Below, piece after piece: positions 29,452 through 38,742 of a stretch of 64,000 nt of DNA. Under the pieces are notes generated by a model, which did no database searches, was not told the DNA's origin, and was given only the letters and a program-made list of their open reading frames with translations. The stretch covers positions 4,366,001-4,430,000 of the forward strand of contig NZ_JAQNDL010000001.1 of the NCBI RefSeq assembly GCF_028368995.1. Reading direction: 5' to 3'. Source of the stretch: Nannocystis bainbridge (lineage in GTDB: Bacteria; Myxococcota_A; Polyangia; Nannocystales; Nannocystaceae). Each line of letters begins with the position of its first letter. The stretch's first letter is position 1. A program made the position numbers and the translations under genes.

Positions 29452-32400
29452 TCACGGCGCCCGGGCCACGCGGGCCAGCGCGCGCTCCGCTTCGCGCCGG
29501 CCGGGGGCGGTCGCGGGCGCCAGGCGCAGGAATTCCTCGTACGCCGTGCGGCTGGTGGCGACGTCGCCGTGGGCCTCGGCGGCGCGGGCCAGCCACAGGT
29601 GCGCGTCGGGCAGCCAGGCCGTGCCCGGCGCGGCGGCCTGGACCGCCCGGCCCAGGCTGACCGCCGCCTCGGCGTCGAGCTGCAGGTCGTGCTCGCTGCG
29701 ACCGAGCCAGTAGTGCGCCTCGGTGAGGCCCGGCTCGAGCGTCACGGCGCGCTGGAGCTGGCGGCGGGCCTCCTCGAAATTTTCGCGCTCGTAGTGCGCC
29801 TGCCCCAGCGCCATGAACGCGGCCGGGAACGCCTCCGTCGCCCGAGTTACCGCGCTGAGCTCGGTCACCGCCTCCTGGGCGCGCCCGAGCTGCAAGAGCG
29901 CGCGACCGTACAGGAATCCGGCCTCGTGCAGCGTCGGCGCCAGCTGGTGCGCGCGGCGGAACGCCGGCAGCGCGTCCTGCAGGCGACCGCTGCGCTCGGC
30001 GATCTTGCCCGCCATGAGCTCCACGTCGGGGTTGGGCCCCCCGGGCCGGCTGAGCCGCAGCTCGGCCTGCGCCAGCCCCGGCTCGCCGCGCGCCAGCAGC
30101 ACCTTCGACTTCAGCAGGTGGCCCTCCCACGAGTCCGGCGAGCGCAGCAAGATCTGGTCGGCCAGCGACTCCGCCGCCTCGACCGCGTCCTGCGCCAGCC
30201 GCAGGCGCGCGATCGCCAGCACCACCTCGTCCGGCGCCCGCACGTCGCTCAGGTGCGGCTGCACCAGCGCCTCGAGCGCGCGCAGCTCACCTGACCGAAG
30301 GTACAGGCGGCTCAGCGGCCCGATCAGCCCCGCGAATCCGCCCGTGCGCTCGTGCACCGCCAGCAGGTCGACTCGCCCGGCGTCCGATCGCGGAGTCTCG
30401 AGCACCAGCACCCCGCGGCGCAGCTGGGCCGCGTTGTCGTCGGGGTCGAGCGCCAGCGCCCGGTCGAGCGTCTCCATCGCCGCGTCGCGGTTGCCGAGAG
30501 TGGCCAGCGCCCCGGCCCGCGCCAGCGCCAGCGCCCGCAGGTCGGCTCGCGCGCTCTCGGTAGGATCGCGGCTGTGCTCCGAGTACAGCCGCTCCAGCCG
30601 GCCCAGCGCCTCCTCGCACGGCCGCAGGCGGGCGTACTCGACGGCCGCGCGCACGTGTGCCGGCTTGCTCGCGGCCGCCGCTTGGAAGTGCTCGACCGCC
30701 TCCTCGACATCGCCGCGCAGCAGCGCCAGCCGGCCGCGCAAAAACATCGACTCGATCAGCGTCGACTTCTCGGCCGCCAGCTTCTCGATCGCCTTGAGCG
30801 CCCCGCCCTCGTTGCTGGCTCGCAGCGCCAGCTCGGCTTGCAGGATCGACGCCTCGAGGTCGTCGGGCGCGTCGCGCAGCCGCGCCGTCAGCCCTTGCTG
30901 CGCGCGCGCCAGCTCGTCCGCCTCGATCAGCACCCGCAGCGACGCGTGCACGACCTCCGGATCGCGCGGCGCCAGCTTGATCGCCTCGTCGGCCCAGTAC
31001 ACGCTGCGCGACACCTCGACCGACGCCGCCGCCACGCGAGCGTGACGCACCAGCACGTGCGCCTGATGCCGGTCGCTCACCCCTGGCTCGCGGACCAGCG
31101 CCTCGAGCCGCTTGCGCGCCTCCGCCAGCCGGCCGCGGGCGATCAGCGCGTCGACCAACAACAGCTCGAGCGCCGGGCGGTGCTGGCGATCGGTCGCGTC
31201 GCGCAGCGGCTCGAGCGAAGCTCGCCGGTCCTTCGCGAGATCGGTAGCGAACGACAGCCAGCGGGCCGCCTGATCTCCTGGCCGCAAGGACATCGCCTCC
31301 GCGGCATCCTCGGCCGCGGTTTTGAAGTCACCGGCGGCCAGCGCCAGCAGCCCGCGGTACAGCGTCACTCCCGGCTCCGCGCCCGAGGCCAGCATCCCTC
31401 GCGCAGTTGCTCGCTCGCCGTCGGCGAGCGCCGCGAGGGCCTGGATCCGCTCGGCGCGGAAGTTCTCGCGCTGGACCGTCGCCGTCAGCCACGTCTTCGC
31501 CTGGGCCGCGCGCACCGGATCTGGCCCGTAGCGCAGGTGGATCCGCAGCGCCGCCTCGGCGCGTCCGAGCGGGTCCTCCGTCTGCTCCGCCACGGCCATC
31601 GCCGTCAGGTAGCTGTCCATCGTGTCGTCGTCGAACAGCGCTGCCAGCCGCTCGTCGCGCTCGCGCCGGGCCGTCGCGTCCGCCGGCACCTTGGCCGCGT
31701 ACGCCCCGACCACCAGCGACGTCTCCTGCGCCCGCCCGTAATAGAACCCGAAGCTGCCGACCAGCGCCACGAACAGCCCGATCAGGCCCGCGTAGGCCAG
31801 CGCACCCGGCTCGGGCGGCGGCGGCGTCAGCACCACCGTCGGCCGGCGCGACTGCAGCTGCGGCCGCGGCGGGGGCGGCGGCGCGTCGGGTTGCGTCGGC
31901 AGCTCGCGCGTCTCCGCCTTGATGTCCGCGAGGTCGACCTCGACGTCGTCCGACCGCGAGAGCACCCGCGCCGTCACCGTCGACATCTCGCTGAGGTGCG
32001 GCAGGTCGAGCTCCGCGCTGTTCTCGAGGTCGCGGGAGTCGATCGTCGTCGGCAGCGTGCGCGGTGGGGTCGTGATCTTCGGCAGCGTGAACGGCCGCGT
32101 CGTCGACACCGGCGCCGGCAGGTCGTCCTCGCCGCTGCTCGACTCCGGTGACGGTTGTGACGGCGGCCGCGACGACGCTGCGCCTGGCGCGTCGCTGTTG
32201 CGCTCGCTCCCCGGCCGGTCGCCCACCAGCGTCGGCGGCACGAAGAACCCCGTCACCGGCGCCTGCGGCTTGCGGATGCTCCCCAGCGGCGTCCCCGGCA
32301 GCGGCAGCGTCGTCAGCCGCGGCAAGATCACCCGACCCGGCTCTTCCGGCGGCGCCTGCGTCGGCGTCCCGCAATTCGGGCAGCGCTCGAACGGCAGCCC

Positions 32401-32469
32401 CGCCTCGAACACGAACGCGCACTTGCGGCACGCGGGCGAGTTCGGCGGCAGGGCGGGCGAATCGGCCAT
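29452..32469 (-). CDS. Zinc-ribbon, membrane-anchored TPR protein
   Basis: From the ATG at 32469 the protein has 1005 residues. The N-terminus is a zinc ribbon with two CxxC pairs (CRKCAFVF and CPNCGTP). A Pro/Ser/Thr-rich cytoplasmic segment extends to about residue 220. One transmembrane segment (LAYAGLIGLFVALVGSFGFY) follows, then about 750 residues of degenerate and canonical TPRs (for example EAVEHFQAAAASKPAHVRAA and FEEARRQLQRAVTLEPGLTEA). It is probably a scaffold in the envelope; no enzyme domain is visible. It stands alone, convergent with tRNA-Ser(TGA). Confidence 0.88.
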   Translation of the reverse strand: MADSPALPPNSPACRKCAFVFEAGLPFERCPNCGTPTQAPPEEPGRVILPRLTTLPLPGTPLGSIRKPQAPVTGFFVPPTLVGDRPGSERNSDAPGAASSRPPSQPSPESSSGEDDLPAPVSTTRPFTLPKITTPPRTLPTTIDSRDLENSAELDLPHLSEMSTVTARVLSRSDDVEVDLADIKAETRELPTQPDAPPPPPRPQLQSRRPTVVLTPPPPEPGALAYAGLIGLFVALVGSFGFYYGRAQETSLVVGAYAAKVPADATARRERDERLAALFDDDTMDSYLTAMAVAEQTEDPLGRAEAALRIHLRYGPDPVRAAQAKTWLTATVQRENFRAERIQALAALADGERATARGMLASGAEPGVTLYRGLLALAAGDFKTAAEDAAEAMSLRPGDQAARWLSFATDLAKDRRASLEPLRDATDRQHRPALELLLVDALIARGRLAEARKRLEALVREPGVSDRHQAHVLVRHARVAAASVEVSRSVYWADEAIKLAPRDPEVVHASLRVLIEADELARAQQGLTARLRDAPDDLEASILQAELALRASNEGGALKAIEKLAAEKSTLIESMFLRGRLALLRGDVEEAVEHFQAAAASKPAHVRAAVEYARLRPCEEALGRLERLYSEHSRDPTESARADLRALALARAGALATLGNRDAAMETLDRALALDPDDNAAQLRRGVLVLETPRSDAGRVDLLAVHERTGGFAGLIGPLSRLYLRSGELRALEALVQPHLSDVRAPDEVVLAIARLRLAQDAVEAAESLADQILLRSPDSWEGHLLKSKVLLARGEPGLAQAELRLSRPGGPNPDVELMAGKIAERSGRLQDALPAFRRAHQLAPTLHEAGFLYGRALLQLGRAQEAVTELSAVTRATEAFPAAFMALGQAHYERENFEEARRQLQRAVTLEPGLTEAHYWLGRSEHDLQLDAEAAVSLGRAVQAAAPGTAWLPDAHLWLARAAEAHGDVATSRTAYEEFLRLAPATAPGRREAERALARVARAP

Positions 32470-32837
32470 CGGCGACGCGCAAGATAACACGCCGTCGCCG
32501 CGCCCGATCGGCGCCAGGACGGCCTGGAGACCGTCCGCCAGCGCGCGAGGTTTGTTTCAGGGCCCATGGGGCCGCGCACGTCCCGTCGGCCTCGGCGAGA
32601 CCTCGGACCCTGCTCGGCGCATCGACCCGCGACCGCGTCACACGCAAGGCGAAGCGCACCGCAGCGCCCTGCGCAGCCGCGTCTCCACCGGCCCGCGCGA
32701 CCCTCGACTGGCGAGGCCCTCGAGCGGCGCGCGGCTCTCCATCACACTAGATCTTTGCTCGCCGGGCTCCTCACGGCCACGCGAATCACGGCCGTGCCGG
32801 ATCGCCAGCCGCCCGCGCCTACCCTAAACTCCGCGCG
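32470..32837. other. Divergent intergenic region without a supported gene
   Basis: This 368-base GC-rich gap separates the divergent TPR and HD-domain genes. Short frames here lack ribosome binding sites and family character. No repeat unit was found in it; both promoters are presumably here. Confidence 0.6.
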
Positions 32838-34106
32838 ATGCTCCTGCGCGATCCCGTGCACGGCCTGATCTCCTTCAGCGGCGCCACCGCCCGCCTCGCC
32901 ACGCGCCTCCTCGACTGCGCCGAGGTCCAGCGTTTGCGGCGGATCCGCGCCCTCGGCCTCGCCGCCCTCGCCTTTCCTGGCGGCGAGCACTCGCGCTTCG
33001 CCCACGCCGTCGGCGCTGCCCACGTCATGCAGCGTTACCTCGATCGCGTGCGCACCCTCGCCCAGGAGCTCCCGCCGCACGATCGCATCGATGACTTCTG
33101 GGCCCACGTCGCCCTCGCTGCTGCCCTCCTCCACGACCTCGGCCACGGCCCGCTCAGTCACACCTTCGAGGCCGTGCTCCCTGGCGCCCCGCGCCACGAA
33201 GTGTGGACCTCGCGGATCCTCCTCGACCCCGACACCCAGGTCCACCGCGTCCTCGCCGAGCTCGACCCGACCGCGCCCGCGCTCGTCGAGCGCCTCATCC
33301 ATGGTCAGGGCCCGATCGGTCACCTCGCGCGCGCCGTCTCCGGCACCTTCGACGTCGATCGCTGCGACTACCTCATGCGCGACAGCTACATGACCGGCGT
33401 GCGCTACGGCCTCCTCGACGTCGACTGGTTGCTCGCCTCGCTGCGGCTCTACGTCCCCGAGGGCTCGACCTCTGCGCGGCTCGCCGTCGACGGCGAGAAG
33501 GGCCTCACCGCCGTCGAGGGCTTCTTCCTCGCCCGCCTCTACATGTACCGCCAGGTCTACCTGCACAAGGCCGCGCGCGCCGCCGAGATGATGATCCGGG
33601 CCCTGTTCCGCCGCCTGTGCGAGCTCGGCCCCGAGCCTGGCACCCCGCCGGTCCTCGAGGATCTCTTGCGCGGCCGCCCCGTCGACATCCACAGCTACCT
33701 CCGCCTCGACGACCACGCCCTCGCCGAGGCTCTCGCCGCCTACGCTCGCAGCGCCGACCCTGTCCTGCGCGAGCTCGCCGACGGCCTCGTCGGCCGGCAC
33801 CTTTTTAAAACCTTGCGGCTCGCGCCGCACGTCGACTCTGCCGCCGCCGAGGCCCGGCTCGCCGAAGTCCTCGCCGCCGAGGGCGTCGCCCCCGCGTACC
33901 TCGGCGCCATCGACCGCGTCGAGATCGACGCCTACACCGACGACGAGGCGCTCATGGTCCTGCGCAGCGGCGGCCGCGTCCAGCGCCTGCTCGACGCCTC
34001 TCCGCTGCTCCGCGGCCTCGCCCGCGAGCGCTTCGTCCACCACCGCGCCGTCTTCCCCCCGGCCCTGCGCGCCCGCGTCTCGGCTGCCCTTGCGGACATG
34101 ACCTGA
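32838..34106 (+). CDS. HD-domain phosphohydrolase (YwfO/SAMHD1-like)
   Basis: The 422-residue protein begins LLRDPVHGLISFSG and VQRLRRIRALG, as in dGTPase-like HD proteins. Metal ligands are the His in GGEHSRFAHAVG, the HD pair in AALLHDLGHGPLSHTFE and the Asp in FDVDRCDYLMRDSYMTGV. By family it should hydrolyse dNTPs or related phosphomonoesters in the cytoplasm. The last codons (GCCCTTGCGGACATGACC) run into the ten-anchor repeat array, so the C-terminal residues and stop are repeat-derived. Confidence 0.9.
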   Translation: MLLRDPVHGLISFSGATARLATRLLDCAEVQRLRRIRALGLAALAFPGGEHSRFAHAVGAAHVMQRYLDRVRTLAQELPPHDRIDDFWAHVALAAALLHDLGHGPLSHTFEAVLPGAPRHEVWTSRILLDPDTQVHRVLAELDPTAPALVERLIHGQGPIGHLARAVSGTFDVDRCDYLMRDSYMTGVRYGLLDVDWLLASLRLYVPEGSTSARLAVDGEKGLTAVEGFFLARLYMYRQVYLHKAARAAEMMIRALFRRLCELGPEPGTPPVLEDLLRGRPVDIHSYLRLDDHALAEALAAYARSADPVLRELADGLVGRHLFKTLRLAPHVDSAAAEARLAEVLAAEGVAPAYLGAIDRVEIDAYTDDEALMVLRSGGRVQRLLDASPLLRGLARERFVHHRAVFPPALRARVSAALADMT

Positions 34107-34226
34107 AGACCCTGTCCTGAAGGCCCTGTCCTTCAAGACCTTCTCTATCGGCCATGTCCTTGCGACCCTGTACCAGAGAGCATGCTCTCTCAGACATGTC
34201 CTTTCAACCCTGTCCTTTGAGGCAAT
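34097..34226. repeat. Longest palindromic repeat array: ten anchors at 14-bp spacing
   Basis: Anchors lie at 34097, 34111, 34125, 34139, 34153, 34167, 34181, 34195, 34209 and 34223 (CATG or CCTG, with degenerate CCTT and CAAT at the fourth and last). Intervals are mostly variants of TCCTTNNGGA. The array begins inside the HD gene and fills about half of the gap before the DTW gene. No gene is seen in 34230-34377. Confidence 0.93.
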
Positions 34227-34377
34227 GAGCATTTCGCCCCTTCGATCTCGGCGACGAGCACTGCCTCTGAGCTGACCATCACCTCCATGCCGGCCGAGAC
34301 ATCGCCCTGACTCTCGCCCCTCGCGCAGGCCCAGTCCCGCCGCCGCCCTCACCGCCACCTCCTCACCGGCCCCTCCC

Positions 34378-34998
34378 ATGTCCTTGCGCAAGAGCTCCCG
34401 TCCGCGCTGCCCCGTCTGCGGCCTTCACCTCGAGCGGTGCCTGTGCGCCGAGCTCCCGGTGCTCGACCTGCCGACTCGCTTTGTCCTCGTCCAGCACAAC
34501 CGCGAGCGCTACAAGCCGACCAGCACCGGCCGGGCCGCCGCGGCCGTCCTGCGCGCTCCCATCCTTCACTACGGCGCCCAGGACGTCGCCATGGAGACTG
34601 GCCCGCTCACCGAGCCCGACCTCGACTACGTCGTGCTCTTCCCCGCCGAGGACGCCCAGGTCGCCGGTCCCGAGCTCCTGCAAACCGCCCCCGGCCGTCA
34701 GCGCTGCGTCGTCATCCTCGACGGCACCTGGCACCAGTGCTCACGCATGGCCCGGCGCGCCGCCCACGTCGCCGAATTTCCGAAGGTGTCCCTTCCGCCA
34801 GGTGGCCCCTCGCGCTGGGGCATCCGCCACGCCCCGCGCCCCGAGGCCGTCTGCACCTTCGAGGCCGCCACCCGCCTCGTCGAGGTCCTCCACGGCCCCG
34901 AAGTCGCCCGCCCGATGGAGCGCTTCTTCCTCGAGCTGACCGCCCGCATGCACGCCCAGCGCGGCTCCCTCCCGCCGGGCCACGACGACGACGACTGA
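34378..34998 (+). CDS. DTW-domain tRNA-uridine aminocarboxypropyltransferase
   Basis: The 206-residue product starts with a zinc-binding Cys cluster (RCPVCGLHLERCLCAELP), then RFVLVQHNRERYKPTSTGR. The family core VVILDGTWHQCSRM follows, and then PSRWGIRHAPRPEAVCTFEA. DTW proteins (E. coli TapT, TuaA group) transfer the aminocarboxypropyl group of SAM to uridine in tRNA. The C-terminus is an acidic DDDD tail. It is isolated, convergent with a lipoprotein gene 34 bases away. Confidence 0.88.
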   Translation: MSLRKSSRPRCPVCGLHLERCLCAELPVLDLPTRFVLVQHNRERYKPTSTGRAAAAVLRAPILHYGAQDVAMETGPLTEPDLDYVVLFPAEDAQVAGPELLQTAPGRQRCVVILDGTWHQCSRMARRAAHVAEFPKVSLPPGGPSRWGIRHAPRPEAVCTFEAATRLVEVLHGPEVARPMERFFLELTARMHAQRGSLPPGHDDDD

Positions 34999-35032
34999 AC
35001 GAGCTTCGTCGCTCACCGCTCGCGCGAGCCCG

Positions 35033-36679
35033 TCATTCGCCGCCGTGCGAGCGCAACGCCGCCAGCGCGTCCCAGTCCGGCTCTCCGGGCCGCAGCCGCG
35101 GCACCGGCACCGGCTTGCCATCCCGGCCGCGGACCACGTCGACCCCCACGTGCTCCCGGACCGCTTTGCGCGACCCGCTGCGGGCCTCTGCCGACAACCG
35201 CGCCACGTACACCCCCGAGCGCTCGCCGTCGCGGATCGAGTAGCTGATGAGCCCTTCCTCGTGGCCCCACCGCATATCGAGCGAGAGGGCGAACACGTGG
35301 CGATCGACGAGCCGCTCCTGGCCCGTCGCCAGATCGATCACCACCAGATCGCCGAGCCAGTCGGCGCCAATGCCGACCGGACCGAGCATGCGTTCGTCCG
35401 ACAGCCGCCCCAAGAATTCGTTCGCGCGGCTCGCGAGCTGCTCCGGCGCGCCTTCGAACGGCACCCGCCAGAGCGGCCCCTCGTCGCGCTTTCTGCCCTC
35501 GATGCAGCACCCCTTGGCCTCGAACAGGACCAGGCCGTCGTCCTCGATCCACTTGATGCGCCCCTGCTTCTCGAACGGCCGCGACGTGCCCGCCTTCAGG
35601 TCGGTCAGGGTCAAGGTGCTGTCGGAGAGCGATCCGGTGATCCACCGCTCGTCGTCGATCTTCGCGACGGGCGATACGTCCCCCGGTACGTCGACGAAGT
35701 CGAGATTGGGGAGGAAGAAGATCCGCTGGGTCTCCGAGAAGCCGAAGCCGAGCTGAACGATCCCCGCGCCGGCCTGGCTCAGCGGGAACAGGCTCAGCCT
35801 CAGCCACGACCGGGCCAGCAGCGCGTCGACATCGGTCGTCAGGTCGCGCAGGAAGATGTCGCCCTCCGGAGCCTCGGGATCGCCGTTGGTGACGGTCGCG
35901 TCTTGCCAGAGCAGCCAGCGCCCGTCGCGGGAAGTCTCCACCTCGCGCACGTCCGGCACCAGCGGCGCCACCGAGCGGTCGGCCAGGTCGATGCGCATCA
36001 GCGTGCCCTCGTCGTCGAGCGCCAGCACGAAATCGTCGAACGTGCGGATCGAGCTGGCGACGATGCCGGTGCCGCCGCGGCCCGTCGAGGTGATACGCAC
36101 ATCGTCGAGCAGCACGACCGGCTCCGACGTCTGGGTGAGCGGGTCGTCGGGGTAGGGGCTCAGCATCAGCGCCCCGAAGTCCTCGTCGTGCGGGACGACC
36201 GAGAGCATCCCGTGGTCGGTCCAGCGCAGCGCACAGCCGAACGCCTCCGGGTCGCCAGCGAACACCACGTGCGGCTCGCGCTCCCCGAGCGGATCGAGGA
36301 GCAAGACCTCCGCGGTCTCCTCGTCGCAACCGAAGAGCAGCTCCGGCCAGCGGTCGACGGTGAAGATCATCCCGATATCTCGCGCCAGCATCACCGGCGA
36401 CTCGCCGCACAGCCCGGTCGACCACACCTCGGGGTCGCTCGTATCCGGGAAGTAGTCATCCTCGTCGCCGGGCGCGATCCGCTCGGTCGAGAACACCAGC
36501 CGGTCGCCGATCCGCGTCTGCCAGCCGAAGTTGACCTGACGGTCCGGCTCGAGCGGGAGGATGCGAAACGGTCCTTCCTGGCCGCAAACCTCTTCGAGCT
36601 CCTCCTGAGCGACCGGGTCGGGCCCACACCCCACGCCCAGGACGATCGCGCCGATACAGCCGCCGACACCACGCTTCAT
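35033..36679 (-). CDS. Lipoprotein, probable beta-propeller
   Basis: The start at 36679 gives 548 residues; the open frame further upstream is not used. The leader MKRGVGGCIGAIVLGVGC offers lipobox Cys18 in LGVGC. The remainder is beta-rich with repeated W/D-containing strands (VETSRDGRWLLWQDATV, KIDDERWITGSLSDSTLTL, IKWIEDDGLVLFEAKGCCIEG), as in WD40- or TolB-like propellers. No catalytic residues are identifiable. Its promoter lies in the 68-base gap after the downstream-reading 36748 gene. Confidence 0.75.
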   Translation of the reverse strand: MKRGVGGCIGAIVLGVGCGPDPVAQEELEEVCGQEGPFRILPLEPDRQVNFGWQTRIGDRLVFSTERIAPGDEDDYFPDTSDPEVWSTGLCGESPVMLARDIGMIFTVDRWPELLFGCDEETAEVLLLDPLGEREPHVVFAGDPEAFGCALRWTDHGMLSVVPHDEDFGALMLSPYPDDPLTQTSEPVVLLDDVRITSTGRGGTGIVASSIRTFDDFVLALDDEGTLMRIDLADRSVAPLVPDVREVETSRDGRWLLWQDATVTNGDPEAPEGDIFLRDLTTDVDALLARSWLRLSLFPLSQAGAGIVQLGFGFSETQRIFFLPNLDFVDVPGDVSPVAKIDDERWITGSLSDSTLTLTDLKAGTSRPFEKQGRIKWIEDDGLVLFEAKGCCIEGRKRDEGPLWRVPFEGAPEQLASRANEFLGRLSDERMLGPVGIGADWLGDLVVIDLATGQERLVDRHVFALSLDMRWGHEEGLISYSIRDGERSGVYVARLSAEARSGSRKAVREHVGVDVVRGRDGKPVPVPRLRPGEPDWDALAALRSHGGE

Positions 36680-36747
36680 ATCCCGCAAAGATAGACCGCC
36701 TCCCGGGCGGACGCACGCGCGCGGCGCCGAAAATTCTCGGGCCGTCC

Positions 36748-37125
36748 TCAGCGATAGATGCGCGCCTCTTCCTCGTGCAGCGTCAGGTACGTAAAGACCG
36801 TCCAGTCGGCTGCCACCAGCCCCGTGACCACGCGGCAGGCCACCACGGTCCCCGACAGCGCCCGCGTCGGCCGGACCATCGGCGACATCTCGAGCACGCG
36901 CGGCGAGCTCGGACCGAGGTGGTCGCGAGCTTCCTGCTTGAACAACCACTCCGGCGCATACTCGATTCCCGTGTCGAGGTCGCGGATGAGCGGCATGTCG
37001 AGCTGCTCGCTGAACTCCACGCTGAAGAAGCCCGTGTCGCGCTCGAAGAACTGCAGCTCCACCCGGTGGCCGATGGGGATCGGCGCAGCATGGTGGAATA
37101 CGTAGACGACCGGCTCGGTCCCCAT
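36748..37125 (-). CDS. Hypothetical protein, 125 residues
   Basis: The ATG at 37125 is preceded by AAGAGGATC and starts MGTEPVVYVFHHAAPIPIGH. The protein is soluble with an alternating beta pattern and a segment IRDLDTGIEYAPEWLFKQE that may be a small barrel. It has no signal peptide. It follows the ABC ATPase gene by 14 bases and is probably co-transcribed with it. Function is unknown. Confidence 0.7.
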   Translation of the reverse strand: MGTEPVVYVFHHAAPIPIGHRVELQFFERDTGFFSVEFSEQLDMPLIRDLDTGIEYAPEWLFKQEARDHLGPSSPRVLEMSPMVRPTRALSGTVVACRVVTGLVAADWTVFTYLTLHEEEARIYR

Positions 37126-37139
37126 CCGCGATCCTCTTA

Positions 37140-37916
37140 TCAGAGCCGCGGCGCCGCGTCGACGAGCGCCCGGGTGGCCGCGGCCTGCGGGGCGGTCAGC
37201 ACCGAAGTCACCGGGCCGGACTCGACCGGGCGGCCGCCCGCGAGCACCAGCACGTCCTCCACCGTACCTGGCAGAAAGGACAGGTCGTGGCTGATCATCA
37301 CCAGCCCGATCGACGCGGTCCGTAGCGAGCGCAGCAGGTCGACGATGGTCCAGGCGACCGGGCGGTCGAGCGCGCTCGTGATCTCGTCGACGATCAGCAG
37401 CTCCGGCTCCGCGGCCAGCGCCCGCGCGATCGCGGCCCGCTGCCGCTGCCCGCCGCTGAGCGCCCCCGGCACCCGGCCGAGCAGCTCGGGCCCCAGCGCC
37501 ACGCGCTCCATCAGCGCCGCCGCTCGCGGATCGTCCCGACCATAACGATCGCGCCCCGCCAGCAGCCGCGCCTCGTCGATGCTGCGCCGGATCGTCAGGT
37601 TGGGGTCGAGCGCCGTCGCCGGGTCCTGCCACACCAGCTGCACCCGCGCCCGCAGCTCCGCCCACGCCGCCCGCGGCGACCCGACCAGCTCGCGCCCCGC
37701 CAGCCGCAGCGAGCCCGCGAGCTCCGGCTCGAGCCCGACCAGCGCCCGCGCCAGCGTCGACTTCCCCGAGCCCGAGCGACCGATCACCGCCAACCCCGTG
37801 CTCCGCCCGAGCTCGAGGTCCACCCCGCGCAGCCGCTCGCCGACCGTCAGCCCGCGTCCGACAAGCATGTCCTCGTGGACATGCCCTGATGAACCTGTCT
37901 CTAGAGACATGTTCAT
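37140..37916 (-). CDS. ABC transporter ATP-binding protein (peptide/nickel type, DppF-like)
   Basis: The 258-residue ATPase has Walker A GRSGSGKST, Q-loop WQDPATALDPNL, signature LSGGQRQRAAIARAL, Walker B LLIVDE and switch HD in ISHDLSF. Beginning at 37916, its first 16 residues (MNMSLETGSSGHVHED) are encoded by a four-unit repeat array. A start at 37868 (MLVGRGLTVG) restores the normal N-terminus. It lies four bases after its partner ATPase. No permease or binding protein is nearby, so the substrate is unknown. A further repeat unit lies in frame at 37267. Confidence 0.88.
   Translation of the reverse strand: MNMSLETGSSGHVHEDMLVGRGLTVGERLRGVDLELGRSTGLAVIGRSGSGKSTLARALVGLEPELAGSLRLAGRELVGSPRAAWAELRARVQLVWQDPATALDPNLTIRRSIDEARLLAGRDRYGRDDPRAAALMERVALGPELLGRVPGALSGGQRQRAAIARALAAEPELLIVDEITSALDRPVAWTIVDLLRSLRTASIGLVMISHDLSFLPGTVEDVLVLAGGRPVESGPVTSVLTAPQAAATRALVDAAPRL
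37267..37284. repeat. Palindromic repeat inside the ABC ATPase gene
   Basis: CCTGGCA-GAAA-GGACAGG, located in the codons just after the switch-histidine region (SHDLSFLPGT). Confidence 0.6.
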
Positions 37917-37925
37917 AGGGTCATC
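37866..37925. repeat. Four-unit repeat array at the junction of two ABC genes
   Basis: Anchors at 37866, 37880, 37894, 37908 and 37922 (CATG, CATG, CCTG, CATG, CATC). The array contains both candidate starts of the downstream ATPase and the stop codon of the upstream one. Confidence 0.9.
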
Positions 37926-38658
37926 CTCGCCGCGCCGCCGCCAACACCATCGCCGCCGTGGTCGGCTCGGGCGGCGCCGCTAGCAGCTCGGCCAGCGGTC
38001 CGCGAGCGACCATGCGCCCGCCGTCCAGCACGATCGCGCGCGCGCAGCAGCGGACCACGCGGGCCAGGTCGTGCGACACCAGCACCAGCGCCACCTGCTC
38101 GGCTGCGCAGCGCCGCACCAGCAGCTCGACCAGCTCGGCCTGGCTCACGCAGTCGAGCGCCGCCATCGGCTCGTCGGCCAGCAGCAACGCGGGGCGGCAG
38201 GCCAGCGCCAGCGCCAGGGCCACGCGCTGCGCCTGCCCGCCGCTCAGCGCGTGCGGGTGGCGATCCGCGAACTCCGCCGCGAGCCCCACCTCTTCGAGGC
38301 GCTCATTTGGACGCCCGTCCGTGTCGTGCAGCGCACAGACCTCGCGCAGCTGCGCGCCGACGGTGCGCATCGGGTCGAGGCTCGCCGCCGCGGCCTGGGG
38401 CACCAGCGCCAGCCCGCGCCCGCGCAGCTGCGCCAGCGCGTCGCGATCGGCGAGCGACACCTCGCGGCCCTCCCACTGCAACCTCCCCGTCACCTTCGCC
38501 TCGCTCGGCGCCAGCCCCAGGAGACAGCGCAGCACCAGGCTCTTGCCGGCCCCGGACGGCCCGAGCACCGCCAGCGCCTCGCCGTGATCGATCGAGAAGC
38601 ACACCCCTGCGAGCAGCGTTCGCCCGGCGATCGTGCAGCCGAGGTCGTCGACCCGCAT
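37921..38658 (-). CDS. ABC transporter ATP-binding protein (DppD-like)
   Basis: From the ATG at 38658 the product has 245 residues (the frame allows 38679). Walker A is GPSGAGKSLVL, the signature LSGGQAQRVALALAL, Walker B LLLADEPMAALDCV and the switch VSHDLARVV. Together with the next gene it forms the two-ATPase arrangement of oligopeptide/nickel importers. The membrane and binding components are absent from the window. Promoter sequences are shared divergently with tonB. Confidence 0.87.
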   Translation of the reverse strand: MRVDDLGCTIAGRTLLAGVCFSIDHGEALAVLGPSGAGKSLVLRCLLGLAPSEAKVTGRLQWEGREVSLADRDALAQLRGRGLALVPQAAAASLDPMRTVGAQLREVCALHDTDGRPNERLEEVGLAAEFADRHPHALSGGQAQRVALALALACRPALLLADEPMAALDCVSQAELVELLVRRCAAEQVALVLVSHDLARVVRCCARAIVLDGGRMVARGPLAELLAAPPEPTTAAMVLAAARRG

Positions 38659-38742
38659 CACGCCCAGCGTAACGCGCACGCGGCCGGCTGTCCGATGTGA
38701 CAGCCAAGAAACGCGTGAGAATACAAGTCACTCCCCGAGGCG

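Noticed and set aside
34097..34226. Possible CRISPR array
   Set aside because: Units are 14 bp with no 20-40 bp repeat-spacer structure and no cas genes in the window.
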